A DNA stretch of 64,000 bases from Bacteroidia bacterium (GTDB lineage: Bacteria; Bacteroidota; Bacteroidia; Chitinophagales; Chitinophagaceae), in assembly GCA_030429205.1 (NCBI GenBank), contig JAUICZ010000001.1, forward strand, positions 248,001-312,000, in the 5' to 3' direction. Below, one piece after another: positions 1 to 7,888 of the stretch; position 1 is the first letter of the stretch; each line of letters begins with the position of its first letter. A program made the position numbers and the translations under genes. The notes beneath the pieces were generated by a model that searched no databases, was not told where the DNA came from, and worked only from the letters and a program-made list of their open reading frames with translations.

Positions 1-308
1 GCACAATAATCACCACCATCTACAAACGTTGAAGCATAATAGTTAGCCACACCAGGCACTATTTCTTCAGGTTTGATCGCATATGGTATCGCCTTACGTA
101 CAGGCATTTCACAACTGGCAGCCAATGTAGCTGCAGCTGTACTGAATCCTAAGAATTTCAAGAAGTCACGACGCGGCGTATTCGCATCCAATAGTTTACC
201 ACTCAGGTCGAACGGCAAATCCTCTTTGAATTCGTTTTCTACCACCTCTTTATGATCTGCAGTGTTATGCAGTTCTTCCAGACCCTTCCAATATTGTTTT
301 TGACTCAT
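1..308 (-). CDS. actB: ActB-type molybdopterin oxidoreductase-like subunit of alternative complex III (N-terminal part only)
   Basis: Only the first ~102 codons lie in the window; the rest runs off the left edge. The start is the ATG at 308 (MSQKQYWKGLEEL). At about residues 49-70 it has a twin-arginine signal (TPRRDFLKFLGFSTAAA), followed by LAASC, which resembles a lipobox. This N-terminus is typical of ActB, the large iron-sulfur, molybdopterin-oxidoreductase-like subunit of alternative complex III, a quinol oxidase feeding cytochromes. The upstream neighbour on the same strand is an ActA-like multihaem cytochrome 56 bp away, matching the usual actA-actB order. The iron-sulfur domains themselves are not visible, so the call rests on the signal region and the neighbour. 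Confidence 0.8.
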   Translation of the reverse strand, partial: MSQKQYWKGLEELHNTADHKEVVENEFKEDLPFDLSGKLLDANTPRRDFLKFLGFSTAAATLAASCEMPVRKAIPYAIKPEEIVPGVANYYASTFVDGGDYC

Positions 309-364
309 ACGTTTCGATTCGGTGTAATTAATGTTTCCGAATTAGTTTTTATTATCAAATACAA

Positions 365-1636
365 TTAATAATGGCATTTTTGACACTCAGTACCACCTAT
401 ATCATCCACAGTAACGCTTGTACGCTCTCCGGATTTGATCTCTTCGTGGTATTTCTCAAATATGCTATAGTAATCGTTATTGGCAAATTGCACTTCAGTT
501 TGGCGGTGACAGTTGATACACCAACCCATAGATAATGGAGAGAACTGATACACCTCGTCCATATCCTGTATTTCACCATGACACTGCTGACACTGTACTT
601 TACCTACTGCTACGTGCTGAGAGTGATTGAAGTAAACGTGATCAGGCAGGTTGTGAACCTTAGTCCACTCGATAGGCTTAGCCAGTATATGACCCTCTTC
701 GTCGCGATTGTAATCTTTCTTAGATGGGTTCCATCCGGCGTATTCGTATAATTTTTGGATTTCTGCAGTTCCGTCAACCTCTTCACCTTCGTATGTATAT
801 AGCTGATCTCCAGTGTATTCGTTGATCTGCTTGTGACAGTTCATACATACATTGGTAGAAGGTATCATAGCATGCTTACTCTTCTCTGCACCTGCGTGGC
901 AATACAAACAGTTGATCTGATTTACACCAGCATGCACTTTGTGAGAATAGAAGATCGGTTGCTCTGGCATATAGTTTTGCTGACGCCCCATTTCAACAGC
1001 GCCATTCACTATCCAGTAACCCGCAGCAATAAATACTACTACAGCCGCAATAGCGATGAATACTTTATTACGATAAACCGGAACTTCTTTGTGATTAGGT
1101 ATACCCTGCTTGTCGAAAGCTACTCTACGCAAAGCGTGGTTGATACGCCACAGTATTACCGTGAATACCAATAAGATAACAGTAATAAGAGAGTATAACC
1201 AACCGTTACTTTCAGGAGCTTCAGACTGCACCATATTAACATCTCCACCGCCGCCGCCAGGAGGCACCGCAGTTTCAACATAATCAATGATCGCGTCAAT
1301 TTCCTCGTTGCTCAACGCCGGGAAAGCCGTCATGGTCACCTTAGCCCAGTCAGAGTATACTTTATTAGCATACTCGTCTCCACCTAAAACTAGCTTTTGT
1401 GAATTATGTATCCACTCATACAGCCATTCTTTACTAGGCACCCTATCAGACACGCCCTGAAGCGCAGGACCTGTTGCATCCTTAAATGGGTTATGACAGC
1501 TGGCACAATTTGATTGGAATAACGCTTTACCATCCGGTTGAGCAAACGACGTGTTTGCACAAGCAAAAATTGCAACTATTATAGCGAAAGTGCTGCGAGC
1601 AATTTTCCGGAATATCGGCTTAATTGTTTCTGACAC
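365..1636 (-). CDS. actA: ActA-like hexahaem membrane cytochrome c of alternative complex III
   Basis: 423 aa. Six CxxCH haem c motifs start at residues 44, 243, 264, 349, 373 and 418. A hydrophobic leader (about 14-32) ending AFAQ-like suggests export. The first motif sits in a separate class I cytochrome c domain (35-125), followed by a glycine-rich linker, two membrane segments (147-164 and 191-210) and a C-terminal pentahaem domain. The pentahaem part is the ActA type that passes electrons from quinol oxidation towards the terminal oxidase. The start is GTG at 1636: there is no ATG before the signal sequence. It lies 56 bp ahead of an actB-type gene, probably in one operon. The N-terminal monohaem domain is an addition to the pentahaem core. 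Confidence 0.88.
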   Translation of the reverse strand: MSETIKPIFRKIARSTFAIIVAIFACANTSFAQPDGKALFQSNCASCHNPFKDATGPALQGVSDRVPSKEWLYEWIHNSQKLVLGGDEYANKVYSDWAKVTMTAFPALSNEEIDAIIDYVETAVPPGGGGGDVNMVQSEAPESNGWLYSLITVILLVFTVILWRINHALRRVAFDKQGIPNHKEVPVYRNKVFIAIAAVVVFIAAGYWIVNGAVEMGRQQNYMPEQPIFYSHKVHAGVNQINCLYCHAGAEKSKHAMIPSTNVCMNCHKQINEYTGDQLYTYEGEEVDGTAEIQKLYEYAGWNPSKKDYNRDEEGHILAKPIEWTKVHNLPDHVYFNHSQHVAVGKVQCQQCHGEIQDMDEVYQFSPLSMGWCINCHRQTEVQFANNDYYSIFEKYHEEIKSGERTSVTVDDIGGTECQKCHY

Positions 1637-1694
1637 AGAGATAATTTTGAAAATTAACGTTACTTAATGTTAAAGTCAGGCAAAACTACAACAC

Positions 1695-1751
1695 AAACCC
1701 GAAAATCTATAAACATTTTTAAAAAATGTTTGTCAGTGTTTATGCGGGTTT
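1695..1751. repeat. Nested inverted repeat upstream of actA
   Basis: Arms AAACCCG (1695-1701) and CGGGTTT (1745-1751) enclose ATAAACA (1709-1715) and TGTTTAT (1737-1743). Inside these, AAACATTTTT meets AAAAAATGTTT (1711-1731), so two foldings compete. It lies between the SDR gene and the actA start, both on the minus strand. It could be a terminator for the SDR or a leader structure for actA. Confidence 0.4.
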
Positions 1752-1889
1752 CAGCGGATATTTTAAAACTTAAAATATGACAATTGTCAGATTTCTGTCA
1801 TGTCATAAATTTTCCCAATATTGAAAATAGCCACTTTCCGAACTACACTTTTGCCAACCCTTATTTAAATTTTATTTTAATCTTGTCAT

Positions 1890-2678
1890 TTATATTGAGC
1901 CTGTTCTGCCCCCGTCTACAGGGATGCTCACCCCATTCACATAAGCAGCCGCCGGAGTAGCCAAAAAGGCTATCATCGCTGCTATTTCTTTAGGCTCACC
2001 AAACCTTTTAGCCGGTATTTCCGCTACCATTTCACCACTTACATCGTCTTTATCCTTACCGGTTTTAACAGATTTGTTAGTTATGATCGCATCCAGCCTG
2101 CCTGTAGCCGTTGCTCCCGGCAGTACATTATTTACAGTAATGCCGTGTTCTGCCACCTCATTAGCCATAGTTTTTGCCCAGGAAGCTACCGCACCACGTA
2201 TTGTATTAGATACGCCAAGCCCCTTTAACGGGATCTTCACGGAAGTAGATATAACATTGATAATGCGTCCATAACCTGCCTCTTTCATTTTAGGCAGCAC
2301 TGCTGATGCTAAAATATGATTACACACCAAATGCTGGTTAAATGCAATACGGAAGCTTTCTACCTCTGCTGTCTCAATCATACCGGCAGGAGGTCCTCCG
2401 CTATTATTAATCAGTATATGAATGGTATTTTCCTGCACAAACTCATTAATTGTTTCCTCTACCTGATCCGGGTGTTGGAAATCAGCCACTAAGTAGCTGT
2501 GTTTCTGACCGTTAGAGTCATCCAACCCTGCTATTGCCTTTTTCAAGGCCTCTTCGTTCCTGGCAATTAAGACACAGTTGGCTCTCAGCTCGGCCAGTTC
2601 TGACGCTGCTGCATACCCGATACCCTGCGTACTACCTGCTACCAAAGCAGTTTTTCCTTTAATATCTAGTGCTAACAT
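1890..2678 (-). CDS. Atypical short-chain dehydrogenase/reductase lacking the catalytic Tyr and Lys
   Basis: 262 aa with a full Rossmann fold: nucleotide-binding AGSTQGIG (14-21), LINNSGG (89-95) and a C-terminal NGVSIPVDGG typical of FabG-like reductases. Aligned without gaps to FabG, the catalytic Ser is kept (S144), but the Tyr position is S157 and the Lys position is R161 (motif SNTIR instead of YxxxK). A known FabG-like SDR subgroup shares this loss, so the protein may bind NAD(P) without normal dehydrogenase chemistry. The ATG at 2678 is well placed. Divergent from the DUF4290 gene. Substrate unknown. Confidence 0.85.
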   Translation of the reverse strand: MLALDIKGKTALVAGSTQGIGYAAASELAELRANCVLIARNEEALKKAIAGLDDSNGQKHSYLVADFQHPDQVEETINEFVQENTIHILINNSGGPPAGMIETAEVESFRIAFNQHLVCNHILASAVLPKMKEAGYGRIINVISTSVKIPLKGLGVSNTIRGAVASWAKTMANEVAEHGITVNNVLPGATATGRLDAIITNKSVKTGKDKDDVSGEMVAEIPAKRFGEPKEIAAMIAFLATPAAAYVNGVSIPVDGGRTGSI

Positions 2679-2910
2679 TCTTATTACTTATCGTTGCGCT
2701 AAGATAACTATTCAGACAAGGTTTTGCAGATTAACAACATGTTTTTTGAACTTTTCCATACCTTTACCTCAGCGTACCCCGATAATATGTACAACCCTCC
2801 TTTTCTACTGTACAGACTTATCAATGTTTTTCAATCTGACAATACGCTGATACAAACCTCTACACAAGAGGTACTTTATTGATTTACAATTTTTAGAACT
2901 TTCAAATTTT

Positions 2911-3570
2911 ATGGAATATAATACTACGCGTAATCATTTGATCATACCTGAATATGGACGTAACGTGCAGAAGATGGTAGATCATTTGCTGACTATTGAA
3001 GATAGAGATAAGCGCAGCAAATTTGCTGCAGGTATTGTTGAGCTGATGGGCACACTAAACCCTTCTCTAAAAACAATAGAAGATTACAAACACAAGCTTT
3101 GGGACCACCTACATCAGATAGCCGGGTTTAAACTGGATGTAGATAGCCCTTACCCTGCTCCTTCTGAGGAACAAATGATGCGCAGACCAGATCCGCTACC
3201 ATACCCTCAGACTAAGATCAAGGTTCGCCATTTTGGGAAGAATGTGAACATGCTGATTGAAAAAGCTGTTGAAGAAAAAGATGATGAAAAACGTCAAAAC
3301 CTTACACAACTTATCGGCTACTACATGAAGCTGGCATACATCAACTGGCACCGAGAGCCTGTGCATGATGATATGATACGGAACGAGCTTTCTGCAATGA
3401 CGGAAGGCAAGTTACAGTACGAGCAAGGCGGATACAAAGTATACTTTGATACCCGCAACTACAAAGGTGGTAACCGTAGCAATAACAAAGGTGGTAAAGG
3501 TGGTCGCAACAATAACAACAACCGCAGTGGCGGAGCTAAAAACAGAAGATTTAAACAAAGAAATAAATAA
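2911..3570 (+). CDS. DUF4290 family protein with basic Gly/Asn-rich tail
   Basis: 219 aa, no signal peptide or membrane segment. Residues 1-175 match the DUF4290 family known from Bacteroidetes (start MEYNTTRNHLIIPEYGRN; later RHFGKNVNMLIEKA). From about 185 to the end the tail is low-complexity and rich in Gly, Asn, Lys and Arg, which looks disordered and suited to nucleic-acid contact. This is only an inference. The gene ends 6 bp before murA on the same strand, a pairing common in this phylum, so the two are probably co-transcribed. The molecular role is unknown. Confidence 0.82.
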   Translation: MEYNTTRNHLIIPEYGRNVQKMVDHLLTIEDRDKRSKFAAGIVELMGTLNPSLKTIEDYKHKLWDHLHQIAGFKLDVDSPYPAPSEEQMMRRPDPLPYPQTKIKVRHFGKNVNMLIEKAVEEKDDEKRQNLTQLIGYYMKLAYINWHREPVHDDMIRNELSAMTEGKLQYEQGGYKVYFDTRNYKGGNRSNNKGGKGGRNNNNNRSGGAKNRRFKQRNK

Positions 3571-3576
3571 TACAGC

Positions 3577-4890
3577 ATGAGTGCTTTTGAAGTAAGAGGA
3601 GGCAATACCCTTAGCGGCAGTATCACGGCACAAGGTGCAAAAAACGAGGCGCTGCAAGTATTATGTGCCGCACTACTCACCAACGAAGCTGTTACATTCA
3701 ACAATGTGCCTGATATACTGGATGTAAACACGTTGATTGAGTTGCTGGGCGATATGGGTGTAACTATAACACGTCCAAAATCGAATACTGTTATTTTAAA
3801 AGCGGATAATGTAAATAAAGACTTCTTTGCCGACCCTAAAGCAAAAAAGAAAACCGCTCGTTTGCGAGGTGTTGTAATGCTGGCAGGACCAATGCTGGCC
3901 AGATACAGATACGCTTATATACCACAACCTGGCGGCGATAAAATAGGCCGACGCAGATTAGACACACACATCCGCGGCTTCGAGAAGATGGGCGTAAAAT
4001 TCACCTACGATACAGAACAAAGTTTGTTTGAGCTTGACGGTGCAAATATGGCTGGAGCCAATATGATGCTTGGAGAACCATCGGTAACTGGTACTGCAAA
4101 CATTGTAATGGCAGCTGTACTTACAGAAGGTACTACCACCATTTACAATGCAGCCTGCGAACCTTACGTGCAACAGCTGTGCCGTATGCTGAACAAAATG
4201 GGCGCAAAGATCAGCGGCATTGGCTCTAACCTGCTAACCATTGAAGGTGTAGAAAAACTGAGCGGTTGTGAACATACCATGCTGGCCGACATGATCGAAG
4301 TAGGATCGTTCATTGGCCTGGCGGCAGTTACACAAAGTGACATCACTATCAAAAATGCGGGTGTAGCACACTTGGGTATCATACCAGAAGTATTTGAAGG
4401 CTTAGGCATACAAATGAACATCAATGGTGATGATATAAATGTGCCTGCACAAGACCACTACCAAATACAAACGTTCATAGACGGCTCTATACTAACAGTA
4501 TACGACCACCCATGGCCGGGCTTTACTCCGGATTTGTTGAGTATTATTCTGGTTACAGCCACACAAGCCAACGGAACAGTACTGGTACATCAAAAGATGT
4601 TTGAGAGCCGCCTATTCTTTGTAGATAAGCTAATAGACATGGGCGCGCAAATAGTACTCTGCGATCCGCACCGTGCTGTAGTGATTGGCCACGACAGGAA
4701 AGTGCCACTACGTGGTATTACAATGACCAGCCCTGATATTCGTGCAGGGGTAGCGCTACTGATTGCAGCATTATCTGCAAAAGGGAAAAGCACCATACAC
4801 AACATTAACCAGATAGACCGTGGTTACGAACGTATAGATGAACGACTGAATGCGCTGGGCGCAGATATTAAAAGAGTGAACGTTTCGTAA
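3577..4890 (+). CDS. murA: UDP-N-acetylglucosamine 1-carboxyvinyltransferase with Asp in place of the active-site Cys
   Basis: 437 aa, normal length. It transfers enolpyruvate from PEP to UDP-GlcNAc, the first committed step of peptidoglycan synthesis in the cytoplasm. It has the substrate Lys-Asn pair K22-N23 (QGAKNEAL), the family loop and the C-terminal DIRAGVALLIAALSAKG. In the mobile loop the usual PGGC is PGGD: D121 stands where E. coli has Cys115 (codon gat). Enzymes with Asp here are active but are not alkylated by fosfomycin, so the host is predicted to be insensitive at the target. The gene lies 6 bp after the DUF4290 gene in the same operon. Confidence 0.96.
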   Translation: MSAFEVRGGNTLSGSITAQGAKNEALQVLCAALLTNEAVTFNNVPDILDVNTLIELLGDMGVTITRPKSNTVILKADNVNKDFFADPKAKKKTARLRGVVMLAGPMLARYRYAYIPQPGGDKIGRRRLDTHIRGFEKMGVKFTYDTEQSLFELDGANMAGANMMLGEPSVTGTANIVMAAVLTEGTTTIYNAACEPYVQQLCRMLNKMGAKISGIGSNLLTIEGVEKLSGCEHTMLADMIEVGSFIGLAAVTQSDITIKNAGVAHLGIIPEVFEGLGIQMNINGDDINVPAQDHYQIQTFIDGSILTVYDHPWPGFTPDLLSIILVTATQANGTVLVHQKMFESRLFFVDKLIDMGAQIVLCDPHRAVVIGHDRKVPLRGITMTSPDIRAGVALLIAALSAKGKSTIHNINQIDRGYERIDERLNALGADIKRVNVS

Positions 4891-4951
4891 ATAACTTTTA
4901 AGCATTTTAACTTTAGCAGATCAACATACTATATAACCTATTTGATACTTT

Positions 4952-5641
4952 ATGAAGAACATACTTATTGTATTACTCATACTTCCTTTTATTGCAAATG
5001 CACAAGAGTTAACCAAGAAAGAAAAAAGAGCTATAGCCGCCAGCGGTGCTGCAAAACACTATAATATCCCCGTTAATGAAAGAACCCAAAAGATATCTTA
5101 CAATGGCGAGGTTAAACTTGCGGGATCTAAAGAGAAATTATACAAAAGAGCATTACAGTTTATTGCCTTTCAAAACTGGGACAAAGTAGTAAACATTAAA
5201 TGTAAAAATGCCATGCCTGTATCTATGCGCATTATAGAAAAGGCTATAACCTATGAGGATGATGAAGATGGCGTTGTAATAGGCAATGGTTACACCTTAT
5301 ATCCTCTGGAAAGGGCTAGCCACTTCGTACTCACTTTTAAATATAAGATCTCAACAAAAGAGGGTATGTACAAATATGAGTTTACAGACTTTGAGGTTTT
5401 AGAGTTTGTAAGTGGAGAAAGAGCAAAAAGAAAATCTTCTGCCGTTGCCTATGGTGGGTTTGCCACCGGTGGCGGACAAACACGGTTTTACGGCATTGAT
5501 GTAAGACCATACCCTATGGAAGAGTTTGTTGACTTTATTGGCTACTATGAACAGTTTAACCCTGAAATGCATTACCGATTTAAAGAGATTGCAGCAGGCT
5601 TAAAGAAAGACCTGAATAGCGTAATGCAGGGAGAATTTTAA
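4952..5641 (+). CDS. Exported DUF4468-like protein
   Basis: 229 aa with a clear signal peptide (MKNILIVLLILPFIANAQ). The mature region starts with a basic stretch (KKEKRAIAASG) and continues with a TBP-like alpha/beta pattern (KISYNGEVKLAGSKEKLYKRALQFIAFQNWDKV), which resembles the DUF4468 domain of Bacteroidetes secreted proteins. No catalytic motif is apparent. It probably acts in the periplasm or on the cell surface. It is followed after 14 bp by a YiiX-like hydrolase on the same strand, so the two may be co-transcribed. The family call is by resemblance only. Confidence 0.65.
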   Translation: MKNILIVLLILPFIANAQELTKKEKRAIAASGAAKHYNIPVNERTQKISYNGEVKLAGSKEKLYKRALQFIAFQNWDKVVNIKCKNAMPVSMRIIEKAITYEDDEDGVVIGNGYTLYPLERASHFVLTFKYKISTKEGMYKYEFTDFEVLEFVSGERAKRKSSAVAYGGFATGGGQTRFYGIDVRPYPMEEFVDFIGYYEQFNPEMHYRFKEIAAGLKKDLNSVMQGEF

Positions 5642-5655
5642 CTTGAAAAACAAAC

Positions 5656-6312
5656 ATGAAAAACCGTAAGCTCTTATTCATTGTTTTTAGCAGCATACTA
5701 CTTATAGCTGTTGCAATAGCTTTTAAAGAAAGATTGCCGTTTCTTTTTTCGAACTCGGTAAATACCAAGGAACTTAAAAATGGAGACATCATTTTTCAAG
5801 AGTCTCAATCTTCACAATGTAAGGCTGTGCAATTAGCCACACATTCCAGATACGCTCACTGTGGCATCATTTACATCAACAATGGAAAGAGCTATGTTTA
5901 CGAAGCCATACAACCTGTAAAGGTCACCCCTCTTGAACAGTGGATCAAAAGAGGTAAAAACAACCACTACGTGATAAAGCGTTTAAGCAATGCCAACGAA
6001 GTTTTAACGCCTGCAGTATTGAAACGTATGAAAGAAGAAGGAGAACATTTTAAAGGTAAAAACTATGACCTGACCTTTGAATGGAGTGACAACAGAATAT
6101 ATTGTTCTGAGCTGGTATGGAAAGTTTATAAACGGGGCGCTAATATTGAGGTAGGCGCACTGGAACAGTTGAAGGACTTCGACCTGTCCAACCCCATTGT
6201 ACAGGCAAAAATAAAAGAACGATATGGCAGCAACATTCCTTTGAATGAAACGGTAATATCACCTGCGTCTATTTTCAACGACCCGAACCTGGTAACAATA
6301 TTCAGTAACTAA
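5656..6312 (+). CDS. YiiX/YebB-like NlpC/P60-type cysteine hydrolase, membrane anchored
   Basis: 218 aa with one N-terminal hydrophobic segment (6-22) that could be a signal or anchor. The rest is a permuted papain-like fold of the YiiX (DUF830) type: GDIIFQES near residue 43, RYAHCGIIY with a candidate catalytic His near 72, a conserved Glu in YVYEAI, and IYCSELVWKVYK with the candidate nucleophile Cys near 152. Family members hydrolyse amide or ester bonds in envelope substrates, but the substrate here is unknown. It follows the DUF4468-like gene by 14 bp and ends in a strong bidirectional terminator shared with the convergent moxR gene. Confidence 0.8.
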   Translation: MKNRKLLFIVFSSILLIAVAIAFKERLPFLFSNSVNTKELKNGDIIFQESQSSQCKAVQLATHSRYAHCGIIYINNGKSYVYEAIQPVKVTPLEQWIKRGKNNHYVIKRLSNANEVLTPAVLKRMKEEGEHFKGKNYDLTFEWSDNRIYCSELVWKVYKRGANIEVGALEQLKDFDLSNPIVQAKIKERYGSNIPLNETVISPASIFNDPNLVTIFSN

Positions 6313-6341
6313 AGAAGCCAACTCAATGAGTTGGCTTCTTT
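6311..6341. terminator. Bidirectional terminator between the YiiX-like gene and moxR
   Basis: Arms AAAGAAGCCAACT and AGTTGGCTTCTTT are perfectly complementary around a short loop, with A-rich and T-rich outer edges that serve both strands. The left arm overlaps the stop codon of the YiiX-like gene. The convergent moxR gene ends 22 bp further on. Confidence 0.85.
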
Positions 6342-6362
6342 CATTCGATTCATAAATATCTA

Positions 6363-7385
6363 CTAAGGTACTTCTACCGTATTTAGTATTTCGTTGATTA
6401 TTTGTTCGCTGGTTACATTCTCTGCTTCTGCTTCGTAAGTAATGCCTATACGGTGGCGCATTACATCGTGGCAAACAGCGCGCACATCTTCAGGTATTAC
6501 ATACCCCCTACGCTTAATAAATGCATAAGCTTTTGCAGCCAATGCCAAATTGATACTCGCACGTGGCGAACCACCATACGCGATCAATGGCTTCAAGCCT
6601 TTCAGTTTATATTCATCCGGATAACGTGTAGCAAATACTATATCCAGAATATACTGTTCTATCTTCTCGTCCATATACACCTCGCGCACCAGCTTACGGG
6701 CGTTCAAAATATCCTCAGGCTTTACTACCTGGTTTATTTTGGTCATCCCCTGTGGGTTTAGGTTATTACGAATGATGTAGCGCTCTTCTTCTTTCTTAGG
6801 GTAAGATATCACCACCTTCAGCATAAAACGGTCTACCTGCGCTTCCGGCAGCTCGTAAGTACCTTCCTGCTCAATCGGGTTTTGTGTTGCCAATACAAGG
6901 AATGGTTCTTCCAACTTGTAAGTACTATCACCGATAGTTACCTGACGTTCCTGCATAGCCTCTAGCAAGGCACTCTGCACTTTCGCCGGCGCACGGTTGA
7001 TCTCATCCGCCAAAATAAAGTTGGAGAAAATAGGCCCCTTACGCACCTCGAACTTATGATCTTGCGGGTTGTACACCATTGTACCCAACACATCGGCAGG
7101 TAAAAGGTCTGGCGTAAATTGTATACGCGCAAAGTTGGCATGTATAGCCGAAGCTAATGATTTGATCGCTAACGTCTTTGCCAAGCCCGGCACACCTTCT
7201 AAAAGTATGTGTCCGTTTGCCAGCATACTGATCATGAGCCTTTCTACCATATGCTTCTGGCCCACAACTGCTTTATTCAGCTCCATCGTCAACAGATCGA
7301 TAAACGCACTGTTCTGGTGGATCCGTTCGTTCAATTCACGAATATCTACTGATGAAGATGATATTGGTGTTTCCATTTCTGTCAT
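6363..7385 (-). CDS. MoxR family AAA+ ATPase
   Basis: 340 aa, full length for the family. Walker A is GVPGLAKT (64-71). Further landmarks are LPADVLGTMVYN, the Walker B segment FILADEINRAPAKVQ, and the sensor region LATQNPIEQEGTYELPEAQVDRF, all characteristic of MoxR. MoxR ATPases act as chaperone-like remodellers, often with DUF58/VWA (Bat) proteins that carry von Willebrand domains. Here no DUF58 or Bat gene is adjacent; a batC-like gene lies at the other end of the window. The gene is transcribed alone towards the shared terminator and divergently from the 109-aa gene at 7513. Confidence 0.93.
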   Translation of the reverse strand: MTEMETPISSSSVDIRELNERIHQNSAFIDLLTMELNKAVVGQKHMVERLMISMLANGHILLEGVPGLAKTLAIKSLASAIHANFARIQFTPDLLPADVLGTMVYNPQDHKFEVRKGPIFSNFILADEINRAPAKVQSALLEAMQERQVTIGDSTYKLEEPFLVLATQNPIEQEGTYELPEAQVDRFMLKVVISYPKKEEERYIIRNNLNPQGMTKINQVVKPEDILNARKLVREVYMDEKIEQYILDIVFATRYPDEYKLKGLKPLIAYGGSPRASINLALAAKAYAFIKRRGYVIPEDVRAVCHDVMRHRIGITYEAEAENVTSEQIINEILNTVEVP

Positions 7386-7497
7386 AACTAGTCCTTAATT
7401 TACGAAACGCTATTAAGTAATAACTGTTTTACTCATACAAAAATATCATGCAGGCATTACTTAGGCTGTTAAAACTGCGTTAAACCAAATTCTGACA

Positions 7498-7505
7498 TAC
7501 CTTTG
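7498..7505 (+). promoter_or_regulatory. TAnnTTTG -7 element, near-leaderless promoter
   Basis: TACCTTTG matches the Bacteroidetes -7 consensus. It ends only 7 bp before the ATG at 7513, so transcription would start at or next to the start codon. No clear -33 TTG is seen. Confidence 0.5.
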
Positions 7506-7512
7506 CGCACTC

Positions 7513-7842
7513 ATGGAAAGAATAGTAGAAAGATGGCGCAATGTGGAAGCATTGCTTTTAGAACGTTTCGGTAAAATACCAGATCTGCAGGGCATATTAT
7601 ACCTGATAGGCATTAACGAAGTGGCTGTTGACCCCGCAGGGAAGTTTACTAAAGAGCAAAAGCAAGACCTGATGCACGTAGCCGTATGCACCCTTTTAGA
7701 GAAAGAAGGTTTCTTTGAATTCACCGGGCGCGATGGCGATGGCTGGCCACATTTTAAGCAATTAAAACAACCTGATGTACCGGGACTTATCGGGCAGGAG
7801 CTACTTTTAAAAGAATGTGTCATTAAATATTTTGGACAATAA
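7513..7842 (+). CDS. Conserved hypothetical protein, 109 aa
   Basis: A small soluble protein without signal peptide or membrane segments. Sequence landmarks are RFGKIPDLQGILYLIGINEV near the N-terminus, FTKEQKQDLMHVAVCTLLE in the middle, and GRDGDGWPHFKQ followed by GQELLLKECVIKYF at the end. I have seen this pattern in Bacteroidetes genomes as an unnamed small protein and cannot give a function. The ATG at 7513 is the only Met before residue 55, and a -7 promoter element lies just upstream, so the mRNA is probably leaderless. The frame is intact and ends in a strong terminator, which supports a real gene. Confidence 0.82.
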   Translation: MERIVERWRNVEALLLERFGKIPDLQGILYLIGINEVAVDPAGKFTKEQKQDLMHVAVCTLLEKEGFFEFTGRDGDGWPHFKQLKQPDVPGLIGQELLLKECVIKYFGQ

Positions 7843-7868
7843 AAAAAGCCCCGTACGGGGCTTTTTTT
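7841..7868. terminator. Bidirectional terminator
   Basis: AAAAAAGCCCC, loop GTAC, GGGGCTTTTTT. It begins at the stop codon of the 109-aa gene and also faces the end of the convergent metalloprotease gene. Confidence 0.92.
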
Positions 7869-7888
7869 ATTGTAGGATTTATAAAGGA

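Noticed and set aside
833-1174. Open frame of 113 codons on the plus strand
   Set aside because: It is antisense to actA, where the haem motifs fix the true frame. No motif or promoter supports it.
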